Shown: positions 1-6,012 of the stretch, one piece after another
Layout of the letters: every line of letters starts with the position of its first letter
Numbering within the stretch: the stretch's first letter is position 1
Assembly: GCA_903867845.1 (NCBI GenBank)
Contig: CAIPSZ010000070.1
Span: 1-10,931 of the forward strand
Origin: Candidatus Kerfeldbacteria bacterium
GTDB taxonomy: Bacteria; Patescibacteriota; Patescibacteriia; PEXW01
Direction: 5' to 3'
DNA length: 10,931 bases
Notes under the pieces: generated by a model
The model's database searches: none
What the model was told of the DNA's origin: nothing
The model's input: the letters and a program-made list of their open reading frames with translations, nothing else
Made by a program: the position numbers and the translations under genes

Positions 1-40
1 AAAATGTACAGAAGGCGGATAACCTGTTGAAAGCTCTACC

Positions 41-66
41 TTGCTCGGGTCCTGCACCCCGAGTAA
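41..66 (+). promoter_or_regulatory. leader hairpin before dnaB
   Basis: Bases 41-49 pair with 58-66 (nine pairs, one of them G-T) around an 8-base loop. The core is CTCGGG/CCCGAG. The stem ends 14 bases before the dnaB start codon. No T-run follows on either strand, so it is not a standard intrinsic terminator. It could be a leader structure affecting dnaB translation or the remnant of an upstream gene's 3' end. One plus-strand frame is open from base 3 to a TAG at 69-71, so a preceding gene ending here cannot be excluded. Confidence 0.35.
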
Positions 67-80
67 GATAGGGAGACCCT

Positions 81-1460
81 ATGCCAGACACGCTCCTCGC
101 CGACCGCATTCCCCCGCAGAACCTGGAAGCCGAACAGGCGCTCTTAGGCTCTTTGCTCATCGATAAAGACGCCATCATTAAGATTGCGGACATCGTGCAG
201 CCAGGAGACTTCTACCGGGACGTGCACGGGATGATCTACGAGGCCATGGAGGTACTGTACGAGCACCACGAGCCCATTGACGTGGTGAGCTTGGCCAACC
301 GGCTGGAGGAGAAGAAGCAGCTGGAAACCATTGGCGGTGCGTCGGCACTGACGGCTCTAGCCAACGCCGTCCCGACAGCGAGCAATGTGGTGAGCTACGC
401 CAACATTGTCCAGCGCAAAGCCACACTCCGCCGCTTGCTCCAGGCGGCATCGGAGATTACCAGCATTGGCTACAAGGAAGATAAAGACGTCGACGAATTG
501 CTGGACCGTGCTGAGCAGCAGGTCTTTGCCGTGTCCCAGCGCTACCTCCGGCAGAACTTCATTCCCATTCGGTCTGTCCTCTCCGAGGCGTTCGACCGCA
601 TTGACGAGCTGCACAAAGGTGGTGGCAAGCTCCGCGGCGTCACGTCCGGCTACCCAGACATCGACAAGCTCCTAGCTGGCTTCCAGAAAAGCGACCTCAT
701 CATCCTGGCAGCCCGCCCGAGCATGGGGAAGACAACGCTCGCTCTCGACTTTGCGCGTCATGCCGCCACCAAGTCCAACATTCCCGTCGGCCTGTTCTCT
801 TTGGAAATGTCCAAGGAGCAACTCGTGGACCGCTTGCTGTGCGCTGAAGCGGGTGTAGAGCTCTGGAAGATGCGCACCGGCCGCCTCTCGGACCGGCCAG
901 AGGATAGCGACTTCCCCAAGATTGGCCACGCCATGGGCGTGCTCTCCGAAGCGCCCATCTACATTGACGACACCGCTACGAGTAACGTGATGATGATGCG
1001 GACTAAGGCTCGCCGCTTGCAAGCCGAGCACGGCTTGGGCATGATTGTGGTGGACTACTTGCAGCTCATGGAAGGCCGCAGTGGCGTGGAGAACCGCGTG
1101 CAGGAAGTGGCGGAAATTACCCGTGGTCTCAAGTCCATTGCCCGCGAGCTCAACATCCCGGTCATTGCCCTGTCCCAGCTGTCCCGTGCCGTGGAAAACC
1201 GCGAGCGCAAAATCCCGCAGCTGGCTGACCTCCGCGAATCCGGATCCATTGAACAAGACGCTGACGTCGTCATGTTCATCTACCGTCCCGCCATGTACGA
1301 CCGCGACATTGACCCCCTGAAGAAGAGCGTCGCGGAAATCCACGTGGCCAAGCACCGTAACGGCCCCACTGGCCACGTCGACCTCATCTTCAACGAGAAC
1401 ATGGTACGCTTCGAGAGCAAGGCAAACGACCAAAATATTGGCCCTATCCCTAACGAATAA
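81..1460 (+). CDS. dnaB: replicative DNA helicase DnaB
   Basis: This is the ring-shaped hexameric helicase that unwinds DNA ahead of the replication fork. The 459-residue length is normal for the family. The N-terminal helical domain, which normally binds primase, covers about residues 8-150, and the RecA-like ATPase domain about 175-450. Visible motifs are Walker A ARPSMGKTTL (211-220), Walker B MIVVDYLQLM (321-330), the H3 region ALSQLSRAVENR (363-374), DLRESGSIEQDAD (383-395) and the HRNGPTG segment (425-431) that supplies the arginine finger. No intein or insertion is present. The chosen ATG has GGGAG at 71-75, one of only two plausible Shine-Dalgarno sites in the window, and gives the expected N-terminus PPQNLEAEQALLGSLL. 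ybaB follows 11 bases after the stop, so the two are probably cotranscribed. Identification is certain. Confidence 0.98.
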   Translation: MPDTLLADRIPPQNLEAEQALLGSLLIDKDAIIKIADIVQPGDFYRDVHGMIYEAMEVLYEHHEPIDVVSLANRLEEKKQLETIGGASALTALANAVPTASNVVSYANIVQRKATLRRLLQAASEITSIGYKEDKDVDELLDRAEQQVFAVSQRYLRQNFIPIRSVLSEAFDRIDELHKGGGKLRGVTSGYPDIDKLLAGFQKSDLIILAARPSMGKTTLALDFARHAATKSNIPVGLFSLEMSKEQLVDRLLCAEAGVELWKMRTGRLSDRPEDSDFPKIGHAMGVLSEAPIYIDDTATSNVMMMRTKARRLQAEHGLGMIVVDYLQLMEGRSGVENRVQEVAEITRGLKSIARELNIPVIALSQLSRAVENRERKIPQLADLRESGSIEQDADVVMFIYRPAMYDRDIDPLKKSVAEIHVAKHRNGPTGHVDLIFNENMVRFESKANDQNIGPIPNE

Positions 1461-1471
1461 CCCCAAAACCT

Positions 1472-1762
1472 ATGTTCGAAAAACTCAAGCAGGTCAAAGA
1501 CTACCGCGTCAAAGCCAAGCAGATCCAGAGCGCGCTCAAGGACGAGCACGTGGAAGGCAGTGGCGGTTGGGGCAAGGTGAAAGTTTCTATGGATGGCAAC
1601 CAGGAAGTCCAGGACGTAACCATCGCACCCGAAATGCTCGTGGCGAATCGCGCCGTGGAACTGGAAAAAGCGATTAAGGATGCGGTGAATGACGCCATCA
1701 AGTCTGCGCAGAAAAAAATGGCCAGTCGCGTGAAAGAGATGGGCGGCTTGCCGAACATCTAG
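1472..1762 (+). CDS. ybaB: YbaB/EbfC family nucleoid-associated protein
   Basis: The 96-residue product matches the YbaB/EbfC family of small dimeric DNA-binding proteins that coat the nucleoid. The family pattern is visible: an N-terminal helix (residues 2-25), a central strand region with a GWGKVKVSMDGNQEVQDVTI-like segment (32-51), and a C-terminal helix ending KKMASRVKEMGGLPNI. The ATG follows dnaB by 11 bases. There is no Shine-Dalgarno sequence; the start is preceded by AACCT. The recR start codon lies 2 bases after the stop, matching the conserved ybaB-recR pairing. In many bacteria the first gene of this group is dnaX; here it is dnaB. The exact cellular role of the family is poorly defined; a role in nucleoid organisation or recombination support is inferred from family and neighbours. 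Confidence 0.93.
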   Translation: MFEKLKQVKDYRVKAKQIQSALKDEHVEGSGGWGKVKVSMDGNQEVQDVTIAPEMLVANRAVELEKAIKDAVNDAIKSAQKKMASRVKEMGGLPNI

Positions 1763-1764
1763 GC

Positions 1765-2370
1765 ATGCCTCGGTACGCCGATAGCATCCAGGCGCTCATC
1801 GACCGGTTGAACCGGCTCCCGGGCATTGGCCCCAAATCAGCGGAACGTTTAGCGTTTCACCTTATTCGTATTTCCGATGACGAACGCGAGCAACTGGTAC
1901 GCGCGTTGAGCAACGTGAAGCACAATGTAAAGAAGTGTAGTGTGTGCGGGCAATTGAGCGGTGGATCACCGTGTGGCATTTGCGCCAATGACCAGCGTGA
2001 CCACGGCCAGATTTGCGTCGTTGCCGAAACGCAGGACCTAGCAGCAATTGAGCGAACGAGTGAGTTCCATGGCGTGTACCACGTGCTCGGCGGCGTACTC
2101 AACCCGATCGCGGGCGTTACAGGTGAGGACTTGAACGTTGGTGCACTCGTCACGCGCGTGCAGAAAGCGACCCCGAAAATTACCGAGGTCATCTTTGGTT
2201 TAAATCCTGACGTGGAAGGTGAAACGACCATCCTCTACCTCACCAAGCTCTTGCGACCCTTGAACGTGAAGCTGACGCGCTTAGCTCGAGGATTACCGTT
2301 GGGTGCGAACCTTGAGTACGCGGACGAAGTGACGCTCGGCGACGCACTCAAAGGCCGGCGGACGCTCTAA
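1765..2370 (+). CDS. recR: recombination mediator protein RecR
   Basis: RecR works with RecO, and often RecF, to load RecA onto single-stranded DNA during gap repair. All family parts are present in 201 residues: a helix-hairpin-helix segment RLPGIGPKSAERLAFHL (17-33), a C4 zinc finger with cysteines 58, 61, 70 and 73, a Toprim domain from about 81 (ICVVAETQDLAAIE) to about 175, and the C-terminal segment RLARGLPLGANLEYADEVTL (172-191). The start lies 2 bases after the ybaB stop with no Shine-Dalgarno site, which suggests translational coupling. It is the last gene of the plus-strand group; no clear terminator follows at once, although a perfect hairpin begins 73 bases downstream. recO and recF are not in the window. 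Identification is certain. Confidence 0.98.
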   Translation: MPRYADSIQALIDRLNRLPGIGPKSAERLAFHLIRISDDEREQLVRALSNVKHNVKKCSVCGQLSGGSPCGICANDQRDHGQICVVAETQDLAAIERTSEFHGVYHVLGGVLNPIAGVTGEDLNVGALVTRVQKATPKITEVIFGLNPDVEGETTILYLTKLLRPLNVKLTRLARGLPLGANLEYADEVTLGDALKGRRTL

Positions 2371-2443
2371 AGGCAAATATTTTGATGGTACTGAACAACG
2401 GCCAAGAGTCTGTCTAGTTCATTTTAGTTAATCACGTTTCTAC

Positions 2444-2471
2444 CACCCTTTCTTGGTGGCAAGAAAGGGTG
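2444..2471. repeat. perfect hairpin, left end of structured element
   Basis: An 11-base arm CACCCTTTCTT (2444-2454) pairs perfectly with AAGAAAGGGTG (2461-2471) across the loop GGTGGC. It lies 73 bases after recR and could end or protect that transcript, but no T-run follows (ATTCC instead). The arm resembles the hairpin at 2742-2769: C2448:G2467 here corresponds to T2747:A2764 there, a paired change that keeps the stem intact. Confidence 0.75.
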
Positions 2472-2521
2472 ATTCCAGTCGCTCCCGATGGGTCGCGCCG
2501 CCTTCGGCCCCAAAGACACCA

Positions 2522-2594
2522 GCAGGGGGTGCTCGATTCGCAACCAGGAATCTATGCCTCGCACAGCAGTAGTGGCTCAGCGATCACCCCCTGC
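2522..2594. repeat. long-range inverted repeat inside the element
   Basis: Bases 2522-2535 pair with 2581-2594 at 13 of 14 positions (core GCAGGGGGTG with CACCCCCTGC). The 45 bases between the arms carry no obvious further strong stem. It is nested within the 2432-2780 element and suggests a folded transcript or cruciform. Confidence 0.6.
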
Positions 2595-2613
2595 ACCCCC
2601 AATGCTCTTTACG

Positions 2614-2639
2614 TTTCTTCTTTTCAAAAGGGGAAGAAA
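2614..2639. repeat. hairpin inside the element
   Basis: TTTCTTC (2614-2620) pairs with GAAGAAA (2633-2639). The pairing extends inward through three G-T pairs and one A-T pair to a small CAAA loop. It is a weaker stem of similar pyrimidine/purine character to the two boundary hairpins. Confidence 0.45.
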
Positions 2640-2656
2640 TACAGCACACCGGGGGT

Positions 2657-2728
2657 TTGGGGGCGTAACCGCGTACCGTGAACTCCAGAGCTAGAGACTC
2701 CTCTAGCACGAGCATGTGGAGCCCCCAA
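2657..2728. repeat. nested stems inside the element
   Basis: TTGGGGGC (2657-2664) pairs perfectly with GCCCCCAA (2721-2728). Enclosed within it is a second perfect stem, GCTAGAG (2690-2696) with CTCTAGC (2701-2707), closed by the 4-base loop ACTC. Nested perfect stems of this kind are unlikely in unconstrained spacer and support a folded element. Confidence 0.55.
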
Positions 2729-2741
2729 CGGTCTTTTGGCA

Positions 2742-2769
2742 CCACCTTTTCTGGCGCCAGAAAAGGTGG
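2742..2769. repeat. 28-base perfect palindrome, right end of structured element
   Basis: Arms CCACCTTTTCTGGC (2742-2755) and GCCAGAAAAGGTGG (2756-2769) are exact reverse complements, so the whole 28 bases form a perfect palindrome. As RNA it would form a hairpin with the central GGCGCC partly opened as the loop. It is related to the hairpin at 2444-2471. No T-run follows on either strand, so it is not a canonical intrinsic terminator. Confidence 0.75.
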
Positions 2770-2845
2770 GACACCGTGACTGTCCATCAGTGCGGTACAA
2801 TCTCCAGGTCGTATTGCAGTATTTCTTCGACCCACACTAACACTT

Positions 2846-2880
2846 AACGAAAAACGACAGCTTGTGCCGTCGTTTGTATT
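2846..2880 (-). terminator. intrinsic terminator after rplU, probably bidirectional
   Basis: AAACGAC (2852-2858) pairs with GTCGTTT (2869-2875), with two further G-C pairs inside after one mismatch and a 4-base loop. On the minus strand the stem runs into TTTTTCGTT, the classic U-rich tail, so it ends transcription coming from rplU (19 bases before the stem). On the plus strand the stem is followed by TTTGTATTCTT, so it may also stop transcripts coming from recR. Its place between convergent genes fits both roles. Confidence 0.82.
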
Positions 2881-2894
2881 CTTGAGGGTTGTGC

Positions 2895-3212
2895 TTAGAC
2901 CTTGATCTTCGCGACCTTCACCCGGGTGAACTGCTGGCGGTGGCCAATCTTGCGGTGCTTGCGGGTCTTCGCTTTGTAGGTCTCCACGTAAATTTTCTTG
3001 CCCAAGCCGTGTTCCACCACTTCCAGACTTACGGTTGCGCCGCTGACATTCGGGTTTCCGAGCTTTACATTATCACCATCAATTACCGAAAGTACCCGGT
3101 CAATGGTTACCGTAGCTTTTGGTTCAAAGGCTAACTTTTCGACGGCCAGAACCTGGCCTTCGGTGACGACGTACTGCTTCCCGCCGGTGAGAATGACTGC
3201 TTGAGTTGCCAT
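2895..3212 (-). CDS. rplU: 50S ribosomal protein bL21
   Basis: bL21 binds 23S rRNA in the large subunit. The 105-residue protein has the normal length and family features: the N-terminal strand AVILTGGKQYVVTEGQ (5-20), the central VLSVIDGDNVKLGNP segment (40-54), and the basic C-terminus YKAKTRKHRKIGHRQQFTRV (79-98). The start has no Shine-Dalgarno site; the leader is pyrimidine-rich (TTTTCCT before ATG). A candidate promoter lies just upstream and an intrinsic terminator just downstream, so it may form its own transcription unit. Its usual partner rpmA (bL27) does not follow; the next 520 bases contain no bL27 frame. Identification is certain. Confidence 0.97.
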   Translation of the reverse strand: MATQAVILTGGKQYVVTEGQVLAVEKLAFEPKATVTIDRVLSVIDGDNVKLGNPNVSGATVSLEVVEHGLGKKIYVETYKAKTRKHRKIGHRQQFTRVKVAKIKV

Positions 3213-3238
3213 AGGAAAAGGAAAAAAGACGTAGGGTG

Positions 3239-3267
3239 AAGGTAGCAGACCTGTAGGATCTGGTCAA
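3239..3267 (-). promoter_or_regulatory. candidate sigma70-type promoter for rplU
   Basis: On the minus strand TTGACC (3267-3262, five of six consensus -35 bases) is separated by exactly 17 bases from TACCTT (3244-3239), which is preceded by TGC, an extended -10 pattern. The -10 hexamer itself matches only three of six bases. The site lies between the DUF192 gene and rplU and would start a leader of roughly 20 bases. Confidence 0.45.
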
Positions 3268-3273
3268 CCCCGG

Positions 3274-3780
3274 TTAGGCGGGATTTCGGAAGAAGAACCG
3301 GTCGTACTGCACGTCCACTGGATCACCCACCTTCCACATTGCCGCTGCTCCAGCCCGTACTTCCAGCACAGTGTCCGCTGCCTCGGTTGGGGTAACCGTC
3401 GCCGGTGCTGCGTCTTTGGCTGGGGCTGGCACGTTCCGGGATATGTAGACAATCGTCGCATTCCGAATCCAGACCATGTCTAAATTAAAGTGCATGTCTT
3501 TCATCCAGAACTCGTACGCACTTGCACTGGAAAACACAAAGAGCATGCCGTGGTCATACATGAATTCGTGGCGGCCACTTAAGCCTTTCTGATGTGCGCT
3601 ATTTGACCGCTCAACTTCGGCCTTCACAACATCTGACCCGATGGTGATATGGGCGGACTGCCCGAGTGCGCGCTGCACGTAGTACGGCGCGTAGTCGCTA
3701 ATCGTACTCCCGCCAATTGACCAGAAAATGCCAATGAGGATGAAGGCGACGATGTAGAAAATCATTCTGCCCTGCGACAT
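3274..3780 (-). CDS. membrane-anchored DUF192 family protein
   Basis: The 168-residue product has one N-terminal membrane segment (about residues 7-24, IFYIVAFILIGIFWSIGG) and a DUF192 domain (about 42-158). Family-typical stretches are the ERSNSAHQKGLSGR region (57-70), GMLFVFSSASAYEFWMKDM (78-96), then NLDMVWI and the strand IVYISRNVPAP. The charge pattern (few charges before the segment, a soluble domain after) suggests the domain faces the cell exterior. The biochemical function of DUF192 is unknown. An Ala/Pro/Thr-rich stretch (118-135) interrupts the domain late. The start lies 2 bases after the upstream gene's stop; AGGAAG at 3794-3789, 8 bases before the ATG, is one of the window's few plausible ribosome binding sites. 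Close linkage to the glycan phosphotransferase hints at a cell-envelope role, which is inference only. Confidence 0.85.
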   Translation of the reverse strand: MSQGRMIFYIVAFILIGIFWSIGGSTISDYAPYYVQRALGQSAHITIGSDVVKAEVERSNSAHQKGLSGRHEFMYDHGMLFVFSSASAYEFWMKDMHFNLDMVWIRNATIVYISRNVPAPAKDAAPATVTPTEAADTVLEVRAGAAAMWKVGDPVDVQYDRFFFRNPA

Positions 3781-3782
3781 GG

Positions 3783-4874
3783 TTAGGGCTTCCTTTCTGG
3801 CGTGCGCTGGTACGCCAAGACGACCGCCGACGCGAGGAGCAACATGACCGCGACGAGGATAACGAGCGCGTATACCTTCTGCTCACCGCGGGTGACGAGC
3901 GTGAAGCTGCCAAATACCGCGGTAATGGTGTAGAGCAACAGGACCACTTGCCGGTGCGTGAGTCCCACGTCAAGGAGCCGGTAGTGTAAGTGCCCGCGAT
4001 CCCCGCTCGTCGCCTTGCGATGCCCCAAGAGCCGACGCAGTATGGACCACGCCACGTCAAGCGCTGGAATTCCAAGGATGAGCAGTGCCGTTGCAATCTT
4101 CCCACCGGCGACAACCGCAAGCGTGCCCAAGAGAAAGCCGGTATACGTTGAGCCGCTTTCCCCCAGGAAAATTTTTGCCGGGTGCCAGTTCCAGAGCAGG
4201 AAGCCAAACGCAGCGCCAGCGAGAATGACAGCGAGAATCGCGGTTTCGGGTTGTGCCACGTCCTTCGTTAAGCTCAACACTGCGATAATTATCCCGCCAA
4301 TGGTCGTCACCCCGGCCACGAGACCATCCAGGCCATCTAGAATTTTCGTCGTGTAGGTCGTGGCGAGAAGCCACAGGAAGGTGAAGAGGTCGGCGAAGAG
4401 GATGAAATGGTACGGCACCCCATGGTAGGTAAAGACCGTCCAGGTAAACCGGCTCAACGAAATTGCTGGCCCCAGTGGATTGGTAATGTAACTAATGCCA
4501 ATACCGCTCAAGACGATGATGAACGCGGCAATAATGGGGAACCAAATCTGCTGACGAGGAAGAAGGTGTTTGCGATCATCCCAGATACCGCCAACCATAA
4601 GCACGAGGCCGCCGAGCGTCATGCCCACCAGGTACTTGGGGAGGAAGAATCCGCCAAAGAGCTGGTGCGTGAACAGGGCGATGCCCCACGCAACAATGGT
4701 GAAGGACAAGAATATACCAACCCCACCTAAGAGAGGCGTTGGGTGCGTGTGAATTTTCCGCTCGGGTGCGAAACTTGCGCGGTCGACAATGCTCTTGTTC
4801 AGGGCGAACCGCCGCACGATGTAGGTAAGGCTCGCACTCACCACTGCGGCTAGGAGAGCTGCAAGTACAATCAT
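3783..4874 (-). CDS. WecA/TagO-type polyprenyl-phosphate sugar-1-phosphate transferase
   Basis: This polytopic membrane enzyme belongs to the glycosyltransferase family 4 that includes MraY, WecA and TagO. It moves a sugar-1-phosphate, usually GlcNAc-1-P, from a UDP-sugar to undecaprenyl phosphate at the inner membrane face, the first step of a surface polymer. Motifs: the Mg-binding DD at 99-100 in GGIWDDRKHLLP, TKILDGLDGL (176-185), KIFLGESGST (234-243), and DRGHLHYRL (292-300). The last is the HIHH-type loop that places it nearer WecA/TagO than MraY. Glu239 stands where most relatives have the metal-binding Asp of a GD-x-GS motif. About ten or eleven hydrophobic segments are visible in 363 residues. 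The start overlaps the ruvX stop as ATGA and has no Shine-Dalgarno site. The sugar and polymer are unknown. Confidence 0.88.
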   Translation of the reverse strand: MIVLAALLAAVVSASLTYIVRRFALNKSIVDRASFAPERKIHTHPTPLLGGVGIFLSFTIVAWGIALFTHQLFGGFFLPKYLVGMTLGGLVLMVGGIWDDRKHLLPRQQIWFPIIAAFIIVLSGIGISYITNPLGPAISLSRFTWTVFTYHGVPYHFILFADLFTFLWLLATTYTTKILDGLDGLVAGVTTIGGIIIAVLSLTKDVAQPETAILAVILAGAAFGFLLWNWHPAKIFLGESGSTYTGFLLGTLAVVAGGKIATALLILGIPALDVAWSILRRLLGHRKATSGDRGHLHYRLLDVGLTHRQVVLLLYTITAVFGSFTLVTRGEQKVYALVILVAVMLLLASAVVLAYQRTPERKP

Positions 4875-5269
4875 ACGGGTTGGTGGAGGTTGAGGTACGT
4901 CTGCAGGATGGCCACAGCGGCACCGAGGTCATCGGGAACTTTAGCGGTTTGGTCTTCGCGTTGACGAACCGCGGTTTGCGTGGTCAGCCGCTCGTCAATA
5001 AGCTCGACGGGCACGTTGACGATCCCGCCGAGGTCAGCAGCGATTTCGCGCACACGACTGGTCTGGAGCGTGTCCTTGCCATCCATACCCAAGGGTAAAC
5101 CAAGGGCAATGCAATCGACTTTTTCTTCAATGACAATAGCTTGAATCTGCTCAATGGCATCCGTAAAACCCCGGACCCGTAGTGCACGGAGCGGGAACGC
5201 CCACGCGGGATCGTGGCTAATGGCAAAGCCGAGCTTGCGCTCGCCCCAATCAATGCCAAGGACGCTCAT
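4871..5269 (-). CDS. ruvX: RuvX/YqgF family putative RNase, pre-16S rRNA processing
   Basis: RuvX (YqgF) is an RNase H-like nuclease linked to 5' maturation of 16S rRNA and in some work to Holliday junction processing. The 132-residue protein is of normal length. The three acidic active-site regions are visible: GIDWGERKLGFA (5-16, Asp7), an LGLPLGMDG segment (56-64) followed by the LIDERLTT stretch (89-96, Asp91-Glu92), and DDLGAAVAILQTYL (112-125). Both ends overlap neighbours as ATGA: with map before it and the phosphotransferase after it, so translation is probably coupled through all three. No Shine-Dalgarno site precedes it. Its position behind ribosomal and adk-map genes fits a role in ribosome making. 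Confidence 0.93.
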   Translation of the reverse strand: MSVLGIDWGERKLGFAISHDPAWAFPLRALRVRGFTDAIEQIQAIVIEEKVDCIALGLPLGMDGKDTLQTSRVREIAADLGGIVNVPVELIDERLTTQTAVRQREDQTAKVPDDLGAAVAILQTYLNLHQPV

Positions 5270-6012
5270 AGTTGCGTGATGATCTCGACGCCGGCCTTCG
5301 TCACCACGACGGTGTGCTCGTAGTGTGACGCGAGGCTACCGTCCATGGTCTCCACGGTCCAGTGGTCAGGAGCGGTTTTCACATCAAAGTGACCTGCGGT
5401 CACCATGGGCTCAACCGCGATGACCAGGCCTTCCGTGAGCTGCGCGCCGGATCCCGCCGCACCGTAGTTTGGCACCTTTGGCTCTTCGTGCACCGCTTTA
5501 CCGACGCCATGGCCCACAAGCGCACGCACCACGCCAAAGCCGTGGGCTTCCACGTACGTCTGGACCGCCGCACCAATGTCACCCGTGGTCGCCCCAGCGT
5601 GAATGCTTTTCATGGCTACAGCAAAGGACGCTTCGGTCACAGCGATAAGCTCACGCGCTTGCTTCTTCACCCGTCCAACCGGCACGGTAATTGCCGCATC
5701 GGTGAAAAAGCCTTTATAGAAGACCCCGCAATCTAGGCCGATGATGTCACCCTCTTTCAGGACGCGGTTCCCTGGAATGCCATGAACCACTTGGTCATTC
5801 ACGGATGTACAGAGCGTGGCTGGGAATCCTTGGTACCCCTTGAATGCCGGTTTGCCACCGCGCTTAAGAATAGAGTCTTCCGCAATGGTATCCAGCTCCT
5901 TGGTCGTCACTCCAGCGACAACTGCGGCTGCGGTAGCCTGCAGCGTTTGTGCCAAAATTTTCCCGCCTTCCCGAAGGGCAGCGAGGTCAGCAGGGTTCGT
6001 GATGCGCGTCAT
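5266..6012 (-). CDS. map: type I methionine aminopeptidase
   Basis: This metalloenzyme removes the N-terminal methionine from new proteins, acting at the ribosome. The 248-residue length and lack of an N-terminal extension fit the simple bacterial type I. All metal ligands and catalytic histidines are present: His77 (in VVHGIP), Asp94 (GLDCG), Asp105 (FFTDAA), His168 (VGHGVGK), His175 (VHEEP), Glu201 (VEPM) and Glu232 (HYEHT). The ATG overlaps the adk stop (ATGA), and its own stop overlaps ruvX in the same way. The start lacks a Shine-Dalgarno site and is preceded by CCT. The adk-map order after secY is classic; infA and rpmJ, which often come next, are absent here. Confidence 0.98.
   Translation of the reverse strand: MTRITNPADLAALREGGKILAQTLQATAAAVVAGVTTKELDTIAEDSILKRGGKPAFKGYQGFPATLCTSVNDQVVHGIPGNRVLKEGDIIGLDCGVFYKGFFTDAAITVPVGRVKKQARELIAVTEASFAVAMKSIHAGATTGDIGAAVQTYVEAHGFGVVRALVGHGVGKAVHEEPKVPNYGAAGSGAQLTEGLVIAVEPMVTAGHFDVKTAPDHWTVETMDGSLASHYEHTVVVTKAGVEIITQL

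Larger units (their letters stand above)
2432..2780. repeat. structured non-coding element bounded by related inverted hairpins
   Basis: This stretch fills most of the gap between recR and rplU and is unusually rich in self-complementarity. It is bounded by two related hairpins (2444-2471 and 2742-2769). The similarity extends outward and inward when one end is read on the opposite strand: TCACG, five or six bases, CCACC, the hairpin, then GGTG(A/G)T(T/G)CCA. That makes the ends an imperfect inverted repeat of about 45 bases. Inside are further stems: 2522-2535 with 2581-2594, 2614-2639, 2657-2664 with 2721-2728, and 2690-2707. No convincing coding sequence or target-site duplication was found. 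It could be a miniature non-autonomous mobile element, an interspersed repeat, or a structured RNA; the sequence alone does not decide between these. Confidence 0.5.

Noticed and set aside
27..69. Possible promoter for dnaB (TTGCTC, 17 bases, TAAGAT)
   Set aside because: It matches only three of six and four of six consensus bases and would leave a leader of about five bases; too weak to annotate.
672..1466. 264-codon frame opposite dnaB
   Set aside because: It is fully antisense to a certain gene, has a product with no recognisable domain, and reflects codon bias in dnaB.
2651..2663. Possible G-quadruplex
   Set aside because: Only two G-runs are close together; these bases are better explained by pairing with the C-run at 2722-2726.
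2469..2694. Two overlapping plus-strand open frames of 68-70 codons
   Set aside because: Both lie inside the inverted-repeat element, lack start signals and have Pro/Arg-rich low-complexity products.
2584..2835. Minus-strand open frame of 83 codons in the intergenic element
   Set aside because: It runs straight through two of the hairpins, has no ribosome binding site, and its product matches no family I know. Open frames of this size arise easily here. Its translation could still serve as a query for other copies of the element.
3246..3262. Weak hairpin between the DUF192 gene and rplU
   Set aside because: It has only four outer pairs, a mismatch and a G-T pair, and no T-run; it overlaps a better promoter candidate.
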